NCBI GenBank assembly: GCA_023266215.1
Contig: JAHFRQ010000012.1
Coordinates: 1-64,000, forward strand
Source: Gammaproteobacteria bacterium
GTDB lineage: Bacteria > Pseudomonadota > Gammaproteobacteria > Coxiellales > Coxiellaceae
Reading direction: 5' to 3'
DNA: 64,000 bases
Part shown: positions 1 to 9,395 of the stretch, one piece after another
How positions within the stretch are numbered: the stretch's first letter is position 1
Layout: each line of letters opens with the position of its first letter
Program-made: the position numbers and the translations under genes
Notes under the pieces: generated by a model
Told to the model about the DNA's origin: nothing
Seen by the model: only the letters and a program-made list of their open reading frames with translations
Databases searched by the model: none

Positions 1-192
1 ATAGATGAAACAAATCAAATTAAAATTAATAAGCTTGCTTGGGCTTATCTTATTACATTTAGAACGTATAACAGCTGGAGCCATGGAGACAAAAGAACCA
101 GCGTTGAAAGAAAGCCGATGGCGCTTTGGTATGATAAAAAAGTATATGATGCTTATGATATTGAGCTCTATAAAGCTTATTTTGATAGGTAA
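1..192 (+). pseudogene. Fragment of a Y1/REP-associated-type transposase-like protein
   Basis: Frame 1 is open from the window edge to a TAA at 190-192 (63 codons). It contains AYLITFRTYNSWSHGD followed by a TSVERK stretch. This strongly recalls the N-terminal block (ITFRTYGTWLHGDERGSVDR) of IS200-like/REP-associated tyrosine transposases, recognised from memory. The usual protein continues for over 100 residues, whereas here it stops soon after the motif, so it is probably decayed. The upstream end lies outside the window. An overlapping frame starting at 5 has no recognisable content. Confidence 0.4.
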
Positions 193-370
193 ATCGTGTG
201 TTTTATCGCGCCCACGCTGCCGCGATGGGCTTCGGTACTATTGGCACTGGTGAGCAATAAGTTAGAAGGCAGTTATTTTTTAAACGATAGTTGTAGAAAA
301 AACTAGAAGATCAAGTAAGAGTAATGACACCTGAGATTTGCGATCCCAGAATTTTAGCAGATTGAAGCAT
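193..370. other. Intergenic, no gene seen
   Basis: This stretch lies between the transposase remnant and the convergent pyrE stop. I see no convincing reading frame or RNA. A short frame at about 325-366 reads MTPEICDPRILAD and is discussed among the rejected items. Confidence 0.4.
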
Positions 371-1018
371 TTAAGCCCCAAACGCGGCGCGATATTTTTC
401 GATTTCAATTAAATTATTTTTATATTCAGGTTTTGCGCTTAAATATTGAATCACATCCGATAAATTCACAATGCTTTGCACGGGAATATTAAATGTTTTG
501 ACGGCTTCTTGCACCGCAGATAAATGAGCTTGTGATTGACCACGCTCTTGGCGATCAAAGGCAATAATGATGCCTGATAAATTAGCCGCGGTATTTTTTA
601 ATTGTGAAACGGTTTCGCGAACAGTCGTGCCTGCGGTAATCACATCATCAACCATGACAACATTGCCTTTTAATTCTGCGCCGACAAATAAACCTGATTC
701 ACCGTGATCTTTGGCTTCTTTGCGATTAAAACAATACGGTACGTTTTTTTGATGTTGTTCAAATAGCGCGATGGTCGTTGCAGCAACTAACGGAATACCT
801 TTGTAGGCAGGGCCAAATAGCATGTCGTAATGCAGGCCTGATGTTTCCAATGTTTCGGCATAAAAGCGCCCCAGCTCACTTAACGATTTCCCTGTGTTAA
901 ATACGCCTAAATTAAAAAAATAGGGGCTGATTCTGCCTGATTTTAACGTAAATTCACCAAATTTTAAGGCTTTGTTTTCAATTAAAAATTCAATAAACTT
1001 TTTTTGGTAAGCGCGCAT
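371..1018 (-). CDS. pyrE: Orotate phosphoribosyltransferase
   Basis: PyrE transfers the phosphoribosyl group of PRPP to orotate, giving OMP in cytosolic de novo pyrimidine synthesis. The protein (215 aa from MRAYQKKF) is collinear with E. coli PyrE (213 aa): LKFGEFTLKSGR near the N-terminus, LFGPAYKGIP in the middle, CFNRKEAKDHGE for the catalytic loop and the PRPP-binding VMVDDVITAGTT at about residues 121-132. I chose the ATG at 1018 because E. coli PyrE begins at the equivalent residue; ATGs at 1021 and 1030 are possible. The gene lies 12 bp downstream of waaC on the same strand, so co-transcription is likely. Confidence 0.97.
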   Translation of the reverse strand: MRAYQKKFIEFLIENKALKFGEFTLKSGRISPYFFNLGVFNTGKSLSELGRFYAETLETSGLHYDMLFGPAYKGIPLVAATTIALFEQHQKNVPYCFNRKEAKDHGESGLFVGAELKGNVVMVDDVITAGTTVRETVSQLKNTAANLSGIIIAFDRQERGQSQAHLSAVQEAVKTFNIPVQSIVNLSDVIQYLSAKPEYKNNLIEIEKYRAAFGA

Positions 1019-1030
1019 CATAGTTCTCAC

Positions 1031-1996
1031 TTAAATTAATTTTTCCAATACAGCCCAAATCTTTTCAGGATCAATATTGACCTCGGCGCTTTGTGATTCT
1101 GCGCATAAATCAAATTGGTTGTCGCCCAGCATTCCTACGTATTTTGGATACGTTGGGCCGTACAGCGCAATAGTTTTTGTTTTAAGCGCTGATGACAAAT
1201 GACCCAAGCCTGTGTCGACAGTCACCACTGCCTTCGCATTTTTCAGTACAGTTGCCATCTGTGCAATGCTCAATTTTGGCAGAACAGTAACATGTTTAAA
1301 GCCACCTGCCAATCTTTCTGCGCGTGCTTTTTCAACTGGGTTTCCCCAGGGTAATAATACAATTGTATTTTTATCGTGAATTTTTTCAAGCAGTTTTACC
1401 CAGCTTTTTTCAGGGTAATGCTTGGTTGGCCAGGTTGTGCCATGCAAGAAAACAATATATTGAACGGGCAGTAAAAAATTTAGTGTAGATAATTTTTCAG
1501 TATTAATCTGGTAGTCAATTTTATTTTTATCAAAACTATAATTTAAAATTTGAGAGAATAGTTCGCGTATTCTTAAAATCGCATGCTGCTCTTTATCGAC
1601 ACTGTATTTTTGCTGATAAAAATAACTTGCGATTTTTTCTCGCGCACTTTTTTTATCATAACCGCACAATAATCCCTTTGCCATTTTCCCTACAATAGCG
1701 CTTTTGAGTAGACCTTGCGGATCAATAATAAAATCATATTCTGTTTGGTTTAAATTTTTATATAGCTCAGGTAGAAATTTTTTTCTGAAAGCTTCAATGG
1801 GATGCTTTTTGTAATATCTTAAATTAATCGGAATAATTTTATTAACCGCAGGATGCCATTGCGCAATATCAGCAAAAGCAGGCTCAACGACCCAATCAAA
1901 TTGAATGTCTGGAACGGCCATTTGCGCATCAGTCAATGCAGGCAGCGTGTGAATAATATCACCCATGGATGACATTTTGATTAAGAGTACTTTCAT
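1031..1996 (-). CDS. waaC: Lipopolysaccharide heptosyltransferase I
   Basis: WaaC adds the first L-glycero-D-manno-heptose to Kdo on the LPS inner core, at the inner face of the cytoplasmic membrane (GT9 family). The 321-aa product starts MKVLLIKMSSMGDIIHTLPA, which matches E. coli WaaC closely. It keeps FDWVVEPAFADI, the DPQGLLKSA block and, in the C-terminal nucleotide-sugar domain, VLPKLS, VTVDTGLGHL and YGPTYP. The start at 1996 is chosen by alignment; an in-frame ATG 12 bp upstream is less likely. It implies an LPS with a heptose inner core. Confidence 0.95.
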   Translation of the reverse strand: MKVLLIKMSSMGDIIHTLPALTDAQMAVPDIQFDWVVEPAFADIAQWHPAVNKIIPINLRYYKKHPIEAFRKKFLPELYKNLNQTEYDFIIDPQGLLKSAIVGKMAKGLLCGYDKKSAREKIASYFYQQKYSVDKEQHAILRIRELFSQILNYSFDKNKIDYQINTEKLSTLNFLLPVQYIVFLHGTTWPTKHYPEKSWVKLLEKIHDKNTIVLLPWGNPVEKARAERLAGGFKHVTVLPKLSIAQMATVLKNAKAVVTVDTGLGHLSSALKTKTIALYGPTYPKYVGMLGDNQFDLCAESQSAEVNIDPEKIWAVLEKLI

Positions 1997-2011
1997 GGCA
2001 GAATCCAATGT

Positions 2012-2068
2012 GTCCTTCCCGAGAGAGACAGATTAGGTTAAATCCGCCCTTCCGTAAAGAGACAGATT
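2012..2068. repeat. Two imperfect direct repeats upstream of waaC
   Basis: Two similar 22-bp units, at 2012-2033 and 2047-2068, share the pattern CCTTCC followed by GAGACAGATT. They lie 35 bp apart between the unknown gene at 2070 and waaC. The function is unknown; a regulatory site or decayed repeat is possible. Confidence 0.4.
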
Positions 2069-2069
2069 T

Positions 2070-3365
2070 TTAAGGAGCGGGAGCGGGTCTGGGTTCTGTT
2101 GGGTTGAGCGCAGTATCAAATAATTTTGCGGGTACACCCTTTGATTCGAGTAAATTTGCAGCAATCAGCGCATCCAAAAGCGCGCTCTTTTTTTCAGGCT
2201 CAAATCCTTCCAGCGCTTTTTTGATTGACCTGCATTTTTCTTTAGGGCTGGATTGATCGTTTAGTATTGAGCTTAAAGACCTGACCAGGTTAACCGAGTC
2301 TTCTGATTGTGGTTTAAGCTTTTGAACAACTCTTGCAAACATTCCGGGGTTTGTGGAGGTGTTTCCTGGCGTTACGCACCTTGGATCGTATTTTTGGATG
2401 GTGTCCCTAGTTGTCACGATAATGTGTTCCACTGGATCTGAATTGACCGTAACAAAATCACCATCCTGAGTTTCGCTGGGCGACTCTTTCATTTCTTGAC
2501 CATCTTGACCCACGACGCGATCATTCTCAAATCGACGAACTGTTTGCAATTCTTCCATGACATCGGTTGGGCGTTGAGTTTGCGGTGTTGGAGTCTGCCC
2601 AGGTGACGACATTGGAGAAGCAATAATTTCTAGAAATGTTTCAACCCGTTGTTGGCCTAATTTAGCAGCTTCTGTTTTTAAGTAAGTTAGCTGCAAACCA
2701 TAATCTGTGTCATTTAATGCTTTTCCCGCAACAAAATTTTCAGCAATATTTTTAATAAAATTTTTGACATCGTCTGAAATTTCATGCTTATTATTAATAT
2801 AAATATACGCATCAATTAATTTCACAGCAATTTCTAAACGCTTTTTTTCAGGTGAGTTGTTGCGCAAATCACTTAAAGAAATCATTTTATTATCTAGCAA
2901 AGATAAAATTGCAGGATAATCTTCTTTTTCAATACACTTTTTACATAGATCCAATTTTTGATTGCCTGATAAGCCTTTAAGAAAATTTTTATCAAGATTA
3001 GGCAGCGCTTTCAGGTTAGGCAGAATCAAATCAGTTTTTTCTACGAGAACATCAAAAATTGTTTCTTTAAGTTCTGGGTTTGTAGTGATAGAAAGCTGAT
3101 CCACGATAGCCCATTTTCCTGAGTTTATGGCCGATGATAATAAAGTACAGTAATCATCATTTAGCGATTCAGGCGTAGGATTTTGAATGGGATTAAGTTC
3201 TTCGAGCATTAAAAAAACATGGGCAATTATTTCTTGATGAGACTTGACGGGTTTTGATTGCATCAAACTTTCAAGCGCATTAAAAACTGCTGCTTGCGCT
3301 GTCTCAGAATTAATATCTTCACTCCATTCGAGCCCTGGAAGCAATTTTTCTGGATTTCTTGACAT
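2070..3365 (-). CDS. Hypothetical protein, possible effector
   Basis: I do not recognise this 431-aa protein. It has no signal peptide or membrane segment. Residues 1-250 look all-helical, with Leu-rich helical stretches in the style of alpha-solenoids. A Pro/Gln/Thr-rich linker (PTPQTQRPT) follows, then a helical C-terminus that ends in a Pro-rich tail (EPRPAPAP). The start at 3365 is supported by an AAGGAG Shine-Dalgarno a few bases upstream; an in-frame ATG 72 bp further up lacks one. The gene is divergent from xthA. Cytosolic solenoid proteins with low-complexity linkers are common among Dot/Icm effectors of Legionellales, but that is only inference here. Confidence 0.8.
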   Translation of the reverse strand: MSRNPEKLLPGLEWSEDINSETAQAAVFNALESLMQSKPVKSHQEIIAHVFLMLEELNPIQNPTPESLNDDYCTLLSSAINSGKWAIVDQLSITTNPELKETIFDVLVEKTDLILPNLKALPNLDKNFLKGLSGNQKLDLCKKCIEKEDYPAILSLLDNKMISLSDLRNNSPEKKRLEIAVKLIDAYIYINNKHEISDDVKNFIKNIAENFVAGKALNDTDYGLQLTYLKTEAAKLGQQRVETFLEIIASPMSSPGQTPTPQTQRPTDVMEELQTVRRFENDRVVGQDGQEMKESPSETQDGDFVTVNSDPVEHIIVTTRDTIQKYDPRCVTPGNTSTNPGMFARVVQKLKPQSEDSVNLVRSLSSILNDQSSPKEKCRSIKKALEGFEPEKKSALLDALIAANLLESKGVPAKLFDTALNPTEPRPAPAP

Positions 3366-3495
3366 ATCTTCATCTCCTTTTTTGCTAACACTTTGAGTAT
3401 AGTAGATGAATCTTAAGAAAATATGACGCAAAAACACTGTACTATTGCAATATAAATCAATAAGATGAGATCAATTTTTAATAGGAGTTGAAAAA

Positions 3496-4260
3496 ATGCG
3501 CGTAATAACAGCTAATCTAAATGGCATTCGAGCGGCAGGTCGCAAAGGGTTTTTTAAATGGATGGAGAGCCAAGATGCGGATTTTATTTGTTTGCAAGAA
3601 ACCAAGGCGCAAATGAGTGTTTTAAAAGACGAGCTATTTTATCCTAAAAATTATTATCATTATTTTTCAGATGCCGTTAAAAAAGGCTATAGCGGCGTTG
3701 GTATTTATTGTAAACAAAAACCTGATAAAGTGATTCACACATTGGGCTTTCCTTGCGCTGATACCGAAGGCAGATTTGTGCAAGCTGATTTTGGAAATTT
3801 AAGTATCATTTCATTGTATTTACCCTCTGGCACGAGCGGTGATGAAAGACAACAAGAAAAATTTACTTTTATGGAAAAATTTTTAAGTATATTGCGTGCG
3901 TTTAAAAAATCAGGTCGAGAATTTATTATTTGCGGCGATTGGAATATTATTCATAAAGAAATCGATATTAAAAATTTCAAATCCAACCAAAAGACATCAG
4001 GATGTTTACCCGAAGAGCGGGCGTGGATTGATGATGTGCTTTCCAAAGAAGGTTTTACAGATGCATTTCGTGTGGTGAATCACGAGAAAGATCAATACAC
4101 CTGGTGGTCGCATCGCGCCAATGCGCGTGCGAATAATGTCGGTTGGAGAATTGATTATCAGATTATTTCAGATAATTTGAAAAATAAAGTCAAATCAGCG
4201 TTTATTTACAAAGACGAGAACTTTTCAGATCATGCGCCACTGGTGGTGGATTATTATTAA
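3496..4260 (+). CDS. xthA: Exodeoxyribonuclease III / AP endonuclease
   Basis: ExoIII family enzyme of base-excision repair: it cuts 5' of abasic sites and removes 3' blocking groups. The 254-aa product has the EEP fold signatures in order: ANLNGIRAA at the N-terminus, the metal-binding glutamate in LQETK, GDWNIIH in the middle and a terminal SDHAPLVVDY with the catalytic Asp-His. Length matches the family. An AGGAGT Shine-Dalgarno precedes the ATG. The gene is monocistronic and divergent from the unknown gene at 2070-3365. Confidence 0.95.
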   Translation: MRVITANLNGIRAAGRKGFFKWMESQDADFICLQETKAQMSVLKDELFYPKNYYHYFSDAVKKGYSGVGIYCKQKPDKVIHTLGFPCADTEGRFVQADFGNLSIISLYLPSGTSGDERQQEKFTFMEKFLSILRAFKKSGREFIICGDWNIIHKEIDIKNFKSNQKTSGCLPEERAWIDDVLSKEGFTDAFRVVNHEKDQYTWWSHRANARANNVGWRIDYQIISDNLKNKVKSAFIYKDENFSDHAPLVVDYY

Positions 4261-4340
4261 AGGCAAAATGAAGGGGGTTGTATGCATCATATGCATATGA
4301 TATACATATATTTATGAAAGCGGAATATGATATAAAAAAA

Positions 4341-5042
4341 TTAAGATTGAAACGTCGTGGAATTTTGCCTTGCCTGCTGAACCAGCATTTCTTTCGGCTG
4401 TTTTTTCAAAGGCGCAAAAAACTGGGTAATGCGCCGCAATAACCCGGTATTATTTTCTGCTTGTTTTCGCAATGTCTCACTTTCAAAAAAGTTTTTATAG
4501 CTATTATTTTTTTCAACACCAAAATGCGCAGTTTCATTTTTGAATAATTTTTTAAGCGTTGAGAATAAATCGATTTGAAAGCTGCTAAAAAACTCAAATT
4601 TTTTGCTTTTAATAAATTGAATTAAAGATGCCACATTTAATGGCTCAGATATAATTTTTTGAGTAATTTTAACTTCATGAACAATATTGAATCGCGCTGG
4701 CCAGCCGGAAGGAAGCGGTTTTGCTTCAAAGTGAGCATCGCCTGATGTAATTAGCTGGTTGTAAATATACGTTGACAACGCGCTAGAAGAAGTATGATTG
4801 AAAAGCGTATTGGTTAATTTAAGCAAATTGTCTTGCCGATTTTCTGGGTGATTTTGCTTGCTGATGACATCGAGCTGCTCTAATAAAACCTGTGCTCTGG
4901 CAATGCCTTTGGATCCTGAGAAAGCAAATATCCCTTTGCTGGGTTTTTCTTTTCGATCTTTAAGATATTGCTCTGCAGCTGATTTTAAAGCAACTTGAAA
5001 TAAACCCCAGTCTTGCACGAGCTGATTATTATTTTGTGACAT
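4341..5042 (-). CDS. Hypothetical protein downstream of rph
   Basis: A 233-aa soluble protein that I do not recognise. It is predicted to be mostly helical, has no signal peptide, and has a basic, Gln-rich C-terminus (KKQPKEMLVQQARQNS). The start codon lies 1 bp after the rph stop, so the two are almost certainly co-transcribed. Because rph is universal and this partner is not, the association is probably lineage-specific. A type IV effector or a small regulatory protein cannot be excluded. Confidence 0.75.
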   Translation of the reverse strand: MSQNNNQLVQDWGLFQVALKSAAEQYLKDRKEKPSKGIFAFSGSKGIARAQVLLEQLDVISKQNHPENRQDNLLKLTNTLFNHTSSSALSTYIYNQLITSGDAHFEAKPLPSGWPARFNIVHEVKITQKIISEPLNVASLIQFIKSKKFEFFSSFQIDLFSTLKKLFKNETAHFGVEKNNSYKNFFESETLRKQAENNTGLLRRITQFFAPLKKQPKEMLVQQARQNSTTFQS

Positions 5043-5043
5043 A

Positions 5044-5748
5044 TTACTTTATCCCAAATAACTCTTTTTGCAGGGTGATTATATTTAAAATGCCAGTTTT
5101 AGCAAGGTTTAGCAATGTGTGCAATTCTGATTCGCTGAAAGTTTTGCCTTCGGCAGTGCCTTGAATTTCAACAAAAGTGCCGTCTTGCGCCATAACAATA
5201 TTCATATCGGATTCGGCTTTAGAATCTTCTGCGTAATCTAAATCTAAAACGGCTTGATTATTACAAACGCCGACAGAAACCGCCGCAATGAATTGCTTAA
5301 AGGCTTTTTCAGCATTGATTTTCTTAAGTGCATCGTAGAGTGCAACACAGGCGCCAGAAATAGCGGTGGTTCTTGTTCCGCCATCGGCTTGAATCACGTC
5401 GCAGTCAATCGCAATGGTATAATTCCCGAGCTTTTCTAAATCAACACAGACTCGTAAAGCGCGTCCGATTAATCTTTGGATTTCAACGGTGCGACCACCT
5501 TGCTTGCCTCTGGTTGCTTCCCGGTCTGAGCGTGTGTGTGTTGCGCGAGGCAGCATTGCGTATTCTGCTGTGAGCCAGCCTTGTTTGGAATCTTTTAGAA
5601 ATTTGGGTACGCCTTCGATAATACTAGCGTTGCACAATACGATTGTGTCACCAAATTGCGTTAGCACAGAGCCTTCTGCGTGCTTGGTGTAATTTCGTGT
5701 AAATTTAATATCTCGAAGTTGATCGTGGTTTCTCTTGCTAGGTCTCAT
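5044..5748 (-). CDS. rph: Ribonuclease PH
   Basis: RNase PH is a phosphorolytic 3'-5' exoribonuclease that trims tRNA 3' ends in the cytosol as a hexamer. The 234-aa product shows the family sequence throughout: [12 protein letters not shown] at the start, [14 protein letters not shown], the substrate-binding [14 protein letters not shown] and the catalytic region [13 protein letters not shown]. The full-length family average is about 238 aa. It is divergent from gmk with a 57-bp intergenic region, the same arrangement of neighbouring functions seen in many gammaproteobacteria. Confidence 0.97.
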   Translation of the reverse strand: MRPSKRNHDQLRDIKFTRNYTKHAEGSVLTQFGDTIVLCNASIIEGVPKFLKDSKQGWLTAEYAMLPRATHTRSDREATRGKQGGRTVEIQRLIGRALRVCVDLEKLGNYTIAIDCDVIQADGGTRTTAISGACVALYDALKKINAEKAFKQFIAAVSVGVCNNQAVLDLDYAEDSKAESDMNIVMAQDGTFVEIQGTAEGKTFSESELHTLLNLAKTGILNIITLQKELFGIK

Positions 5749-5805
5749 ATATTTTTCTCACTAAAATTTGTTATGATGCAGTATAAAATAATTAAGGTGA
5801 ATAGT

Positions 5806-6432
5806 GTGAACAAAACAATCGGAAATTTATTTGTCATTGCGGCGCCCTCAGGTGCTGGCAAAACCAGTTTGGTAGCCGCATTATCTGAATCTCTAGATGA
5901 TTTTCGTGTCTCAATTTCATATACCACCCGTGCGATGAGACCGGGTGAAGTGGACGGCCGCAATTATTTTTTTGTCGATCATGCTCAATTTGACGCTATG
6001 GTTGCACAGCAGGCTTTTTTGGAGCATGCCAGTGTTTTTGGAAATCAGTATGGTACCTCGCGCGCCTGGGTTTTGGCAGAACTATCGGTTGGCACGGATG
6101 TCGTGTTAGAAATCGATTGGCAGGGCGCGCGTCAGATCAAAGCGCTGTTTCCGGAGGCCGTGTTGATCTTTATTTTGCCGCCGTCGATTGAGACGTTAAG
6201 CCAGCGCTTAAAGCAGCGAAAACAGGATCAACCTGAGATTATTGAGAAGCGTATGTGCGAATCTCAGTCCGAAATGCAGCATTTTGCTGAGTTTGATTAT
6301 CTGATCGTCAATGACCAATTTGATGCGGCATTGTTGGATTTGCAGCATATTGTGCATGCGACGAGGCTGAAAACACAACGACAAATGAAAAATCAGGCGA
6401 TATTGCTAGAAAATCTGTTAAAAAAGCCGTAG
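5806..6432 (+). CDS. gmk: Guanylate kinase
   Basis: Gmk phosphorylates GMP to GDP with ATP. The product has the P-loop APSGAGKTSL, the GMP-binding SISYTTRAMRPGEVDG and YFFV, and LEIDWQGARQIK. I chose the GTG at 5806 (208 aa, versus 207 in E. coli), which has an AAGGTGA Shine-Dalgarno about 8 bases upstream. The longer frame starting at 5680 would run into rph, and ATGs at 5773 or 5776 would add non-conserved residues. It is followed 38 bp later by rpoZ and then spoT, the classic gmk-rpoZ-spoT order. Confidence 0.96.
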   Translation: MNKTIGNLFVIAAPSGAGKTSLVAALSESLDDFRVSISYTTRAMRPGEVDGRNYFFVDHAQFDAMVAQQAFLEHASVFGNQYGTSRAWVLAELSVGTDVVLEIDWQGARQIKALFPEAVLIFILPPSIETLSQRLKQRKQDQPEIIEKRMCESQSEMQHFAEFDYLIVNDQFDAALLDLQHIVHATRLKTQRQMKNQAILLENLLKKP

Positions 6433-6470
6433 TATCCACACTTTCAAAGTAATAATATGAGGTATTTCCG

Positions 6471-6776
6471 ATGGCTCGAGTCACCGTTGAAGATTGTTTA
6501 AAACATGTCGAAAACCGTTTTAAATTAGTATTATTGGCTGCAAAGCGTGCGCATCAGCTAGAAATGGGCACAGCCGACGCATTGGTTTCAGCTGACAATG
6601 ACAAACCCACCGTTATTGCATTGCGCGAAATCGCGGAAGGCCATGATATTGAACGCATTATGGTTGAAAACGAAGCGGCACAACGCCAAGCTAATTTGAT
6701 CGCCTCTGTTAACGGCCAGTTCGCTGACAGGCCTGTTCAAAAACGCCGTATTCGCGAAGATCTGAACGACGAATAG
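6471..6776 (+). CDS. rpoZ: RNA polymerase omega subunit
   Basis: Omega helps assemble the beta' subunit of RNA polymerase and forms part of the ppGpp site in proteobacteria. The 101-aa product begins [17 protein letters not shown] and contains LAAKRAHQL and [13 protein letters not shown], all family-diagnostic. Its acidic C-terminus (REDLNDE) is typical. It sits between gmk and spoT in the usual operon order, which couples the alarmone enzyme with its target. Confidence 0.96.
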   Translation: MARVTVEDCLKHVENRFKLVLLAAKRAHQLEMGTADALVSADNDKPTVIALREIAEGHDIERIMVENEAAQRQANLIASVNGQFADRPVQKRRIREDLNDE

Positions 6777-6856
6777 GGCATTTTAATGCTTTTTTAATGC
6801 TATAGTTAAAGCATGAGGTGTGTAAACGCATATGGCATCGTGCGCGGGAGTATTGG

Positions 6857-8992
6857 ATGCGTTTGTTTAAAGGGCTAAAGCAAAAACTCCATTATCTTCC
6901 TGAAGATCAGATTCAACATATTCATCAAGCTTATGTCACAGCCCTTGATGCCCACACCGGTCAAAAGCGCCAAACGGGCGAACCTTATATTACTCACCCT
7001 GTTTCCGTCGCATGCATTTTAGCTGACATGCAAATGGACGAGAACACCATTATGTCAGCGCTATTGCATGATGTGATTGAAGACACCAAAATTAAAAAAA
7101 TAGATCTAGAGCGAGATTTCGGTAAAGAAGTCGCTAATCTGGTTGATGGCGTGAGCAAATTAACGCAGATTGAATTTATCAGTCGTCAAGAAGCGCAGGC
7201 TGAGAATTTTCGCAAAATGGTATTGGCAATGGCGCGCGATATTCGCGTCATCATCGTCAAGTTAGCTGATCGTTTGCATAACATGCGAACGCTGGGACCG
7301 CTTTCAACTGAAAAAAGATATCGTGTCGCAAAAGAAACCCTAGAAATTTTTGCGCCAATTGCCAAGCGTTTGGGTATGCGCGATATGTCGGTTGAATTAG
7401 AAGAGCTGGGTTTTGAAGCCTTGCATCCACATCGTTATCAAGTGTTAAAAGATGCCGTGCAAAAAATTCGCGGTGATCGCAAAAAAGTATTAACGCTAAT
7501 TAATCAATCTTTGCAAGAAGGATTGTCAGACTACCAGTTTCCGCCTTGTAAAATTATCGGTCGCGAAAAACATTTGTATAGTATTTATCGAAAAATGCAG
7601 GTGAAAAAAATTCCATTCAATGAAATTATGGATGTGTATGCGTTTAGATTAATTGTCGATGATATTGATACCTGTTATCGCATGTTAGGTTTGGTGCATC
7701 GATTATTCAAACCTGTGCCAGAAAGATTTAAAGATTATATTGCGATTCCCAAAGCCAACGGATATCAGTCATTGCATACCACGTTATTTGGTCCTTATGG
7801 ATTACCGATCGAAATTCAAATTCGCACAACTGAAATGGATCAGATTGCCTCAAGCGGTATTGCTGCCCATTGGTTGTATAAATCAGATGAGCAGGATCAA
7901 GAATTATCCCATATTCGCGCACAAAAATGGGTTACCAATTTATTAGCATTACAACAAAATTCAGGCAGTTCGTTAGAGTTTATTGAAAATGTAAAAATCG
8001 ATTTATTTCCGGACGAAGTATATATTTTCACACCCAAAGGCGATATTAAACAAATGCCGCTCGGAGCAACTGGAATTGATTTTGCCTACGAAGTTCACAC
8101 AGATATTGGTAATAGCTGCGTCGCAATTAAAATTAATCGACAATTAGCGCCTTTATCAACAAAATTAACAAATGGCGATACGGTTGAAGTGATTACTTCA
8201 TCACGTGCACGACCCAATCCCGCTTGGTTAAGCTTTGTTGGAACCAGCAAAGCGCGCAGTGAAATTCGACACTTTTTAAAATCACAACAACGTTCAGGCT
8301 CAATCGCGTTGGGCAAAAAATTATTAATTAAATCACTACATGATATTGGTATTGCACTGAAAAAAATTCCCGAGAATCTGTGGGGAATTATTCTCACAGA
8401 AACACATTTAAAATTACTGGATGATTTATTTGCAGAAGTGGGGTTGGGAAATCGCGCTGCAGCCGTGGTTGCAAAACAAGTTGAATTATTAATTCAAGAA
8501 AAGAATATCAATGCATCAGATCAAGGTGATGAACAAAATGCGACAGAATCAGCGCCATTAATTATCGAAGGCACAGAAGGGTTGCTGTTAGATTTTGCCA
8601 GCTGCTGTCATCCGATTCCAGGTGATCCCGTCGTGGGATTAATTAAAGCAGGAAAGGGCATTGCAGTTCATGTGGCTGATTGCACTCGCGCGATGAAATT
8701 TTTAGATAATCCTGAGCAATGTATTCCATTGCGCTGGTCAGAAAAAGTGACAGGAGAATTTTTAGTCACCATTTGCGTTGTGGTGAAAAATGAACGCGGT
8801 GTGCTCGCAACATTGGCGCTTGCAGTTGCTGATGCCAATGGCAATATTGATGATATTAATGTAGATGATCGTACCGGACAATATTACAGCGTTCACTTTA
8901 AAGTACTTGTTAAAAATCGATCTCATCTTGCTAAAGTACTACGGTGTTTGCGTCAAGTGCCGCAAGTGATTAGAATAACCAGAGTTAAATAA
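6857..8992 (+). CDS. spoT: Bifunctional (p)ppGpp synthetase/hydrolase
   Basis: SpoT makes and degrades the stringent-response alarmone. The 711-aa protein has the full Rel/Spo layout: an HD hydrolase domain with HDVIED and the DRLHNMRTL motif, a synthetase domain with GREKHLYSIYRKM and DYIAIPKANGYQSLH, a TGS domain (DEVYIFTPKGDI), a conserved-cysteine region (CCHPIPGDP) and a C-terminal ACT domain. The intact HD residues argue for SpoT rather than RelA. The ATG at 6857 has a GGGAG Shine-Dalgarno; the frame extends 39 bp upstream without conservation. Confidence 0.95.
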   Translation: MRLFKGLKQKLHYLPEDQIQHIHQAYVTALDAHTGQKRQTGEPYITHPVSVACILADMQMDENTIMSALLHDVIEDTKIKKIDLERDFGKEVANLVDGVSKLTQIEFISRQEAQAENFRKMVLAMARDIRVIIVKLADRLHNMRTLGPLSTEKRYRVAKETLEIFAPIAKRLGMRDMSVELEELGFEALHPHRYQVLKDAVQKIRGDRKKVLTLINQSLQEGLSDYQFPPCKIIGREKHLYSIYRKMQVKKIPFNEIMDVYAFRLIVDDIDTCYRMLGLVHRLFKPVPERFKDYIAIPKANGYQSLHTTLFGPYGLPIEIQIRTTEMDQIASSGIAAHWLYKSDEQDQELSHIRAQKWVTNLLALQQNSGSSLEFIENVKIDLFPDEVYIFTPKGDIKQMPLGATGIDFAYEVHTDIGNSCVAIKINRQLAPLSTKLTNGDTVEVITSSRARPNPAWLSFVGTSKARSEIRHFLKSQQRSGSIALGKKLLIKSLHDIGIALKKIPENLWGIILTETHLKLLDDLFAEVGLGNRAAAVVAKQVELLIQEKNINASDQGDEQNATESAPLIIEGTEGLLLDFASCCHPIPGDPVVGLIKAGKGIAVHVADCTRAMKFLDNPEQCIPLRWSEKVTGEFLVTICVVVKNERGVLATLALAVADANGNIDDINVDDRTGQYYSVHFKVLVKNRSHLAKVLRCLRQVPQVIRITRVK

Positions 8993-9008
8993 GGTGAGAG
9001 ATTTTATC

Positions 9009-9395
9009 GTGAAAAAAATAATTCAAACCAATAACGCGCCTGCTGCTATTGGTACTTATTCTCAAGCCGTGCAAGTTGATAAAACAGTGTATATTTCAGG
9101 ACAAATTCCGCTTGATCCCAAAACCATGAATATGGTTTCAGCTGATTTTAGCGCGCAAGCCAAACAAGCTTTTGATAATTTAAAGGCCATTGTTGAAGCA
9201 GCAGGCGGTAATTTTTCACACATTGTCAAATTACAAATATTTTTAATTGATTTAGAAAATTTTTCCATTGTGAATAATATGATGGAGACTTTTTTTGAAA
9301 AACCTTATCCTGCGCGCGCAGTTGTGCAAGTCAGTCGTTTGCCAAAAGAGGCGATGATTGAAATGGATGCGGTTTTATATTTGGGTGATCTGTGA
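9009..9395 (+). CDS. ridA: RidA family enamine/imine deaminase
   Basis: RidA hydrolyses reactive 2-aminoacrylate released by PLP enzymes such as threonine dehydratase. The product (128 aa from GTG at 9009) contains APAAIGTYSQAVQVD, YISGQIPLDP and the catalytic arginine context YPARAVVQVSRLP. An AAGGTGAGAG Shine-Dalgarno lies just before it; an upstream GTG at 8994 would overlap that site and adds residues not found in the family. It follows spoT after 16 bp and overlaps recG by 4 bp. Confidence 0.94.
   Translation: MKKIIQTNNAPAAIGTYSQAVQVDKTVYISGQIPLDPKTMNMVSADFSAQAKQAFDNLKAIVEAAGGNFSHIVKLQIFLIDLENFSIVNNMMETFFEKPYPARAVVQVSRLPKEAMIEMDAVLYLGDL

Noticed and set aside
325..366. Short frame MTPEICDPRILAD resembling the start of the dipeptidase encoded at 48074 (NIVDPRILAIPI)
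   Set aside because: Only six shared residues and an immediate stop. It could be a relic, but the similarity is too short to support a feature.
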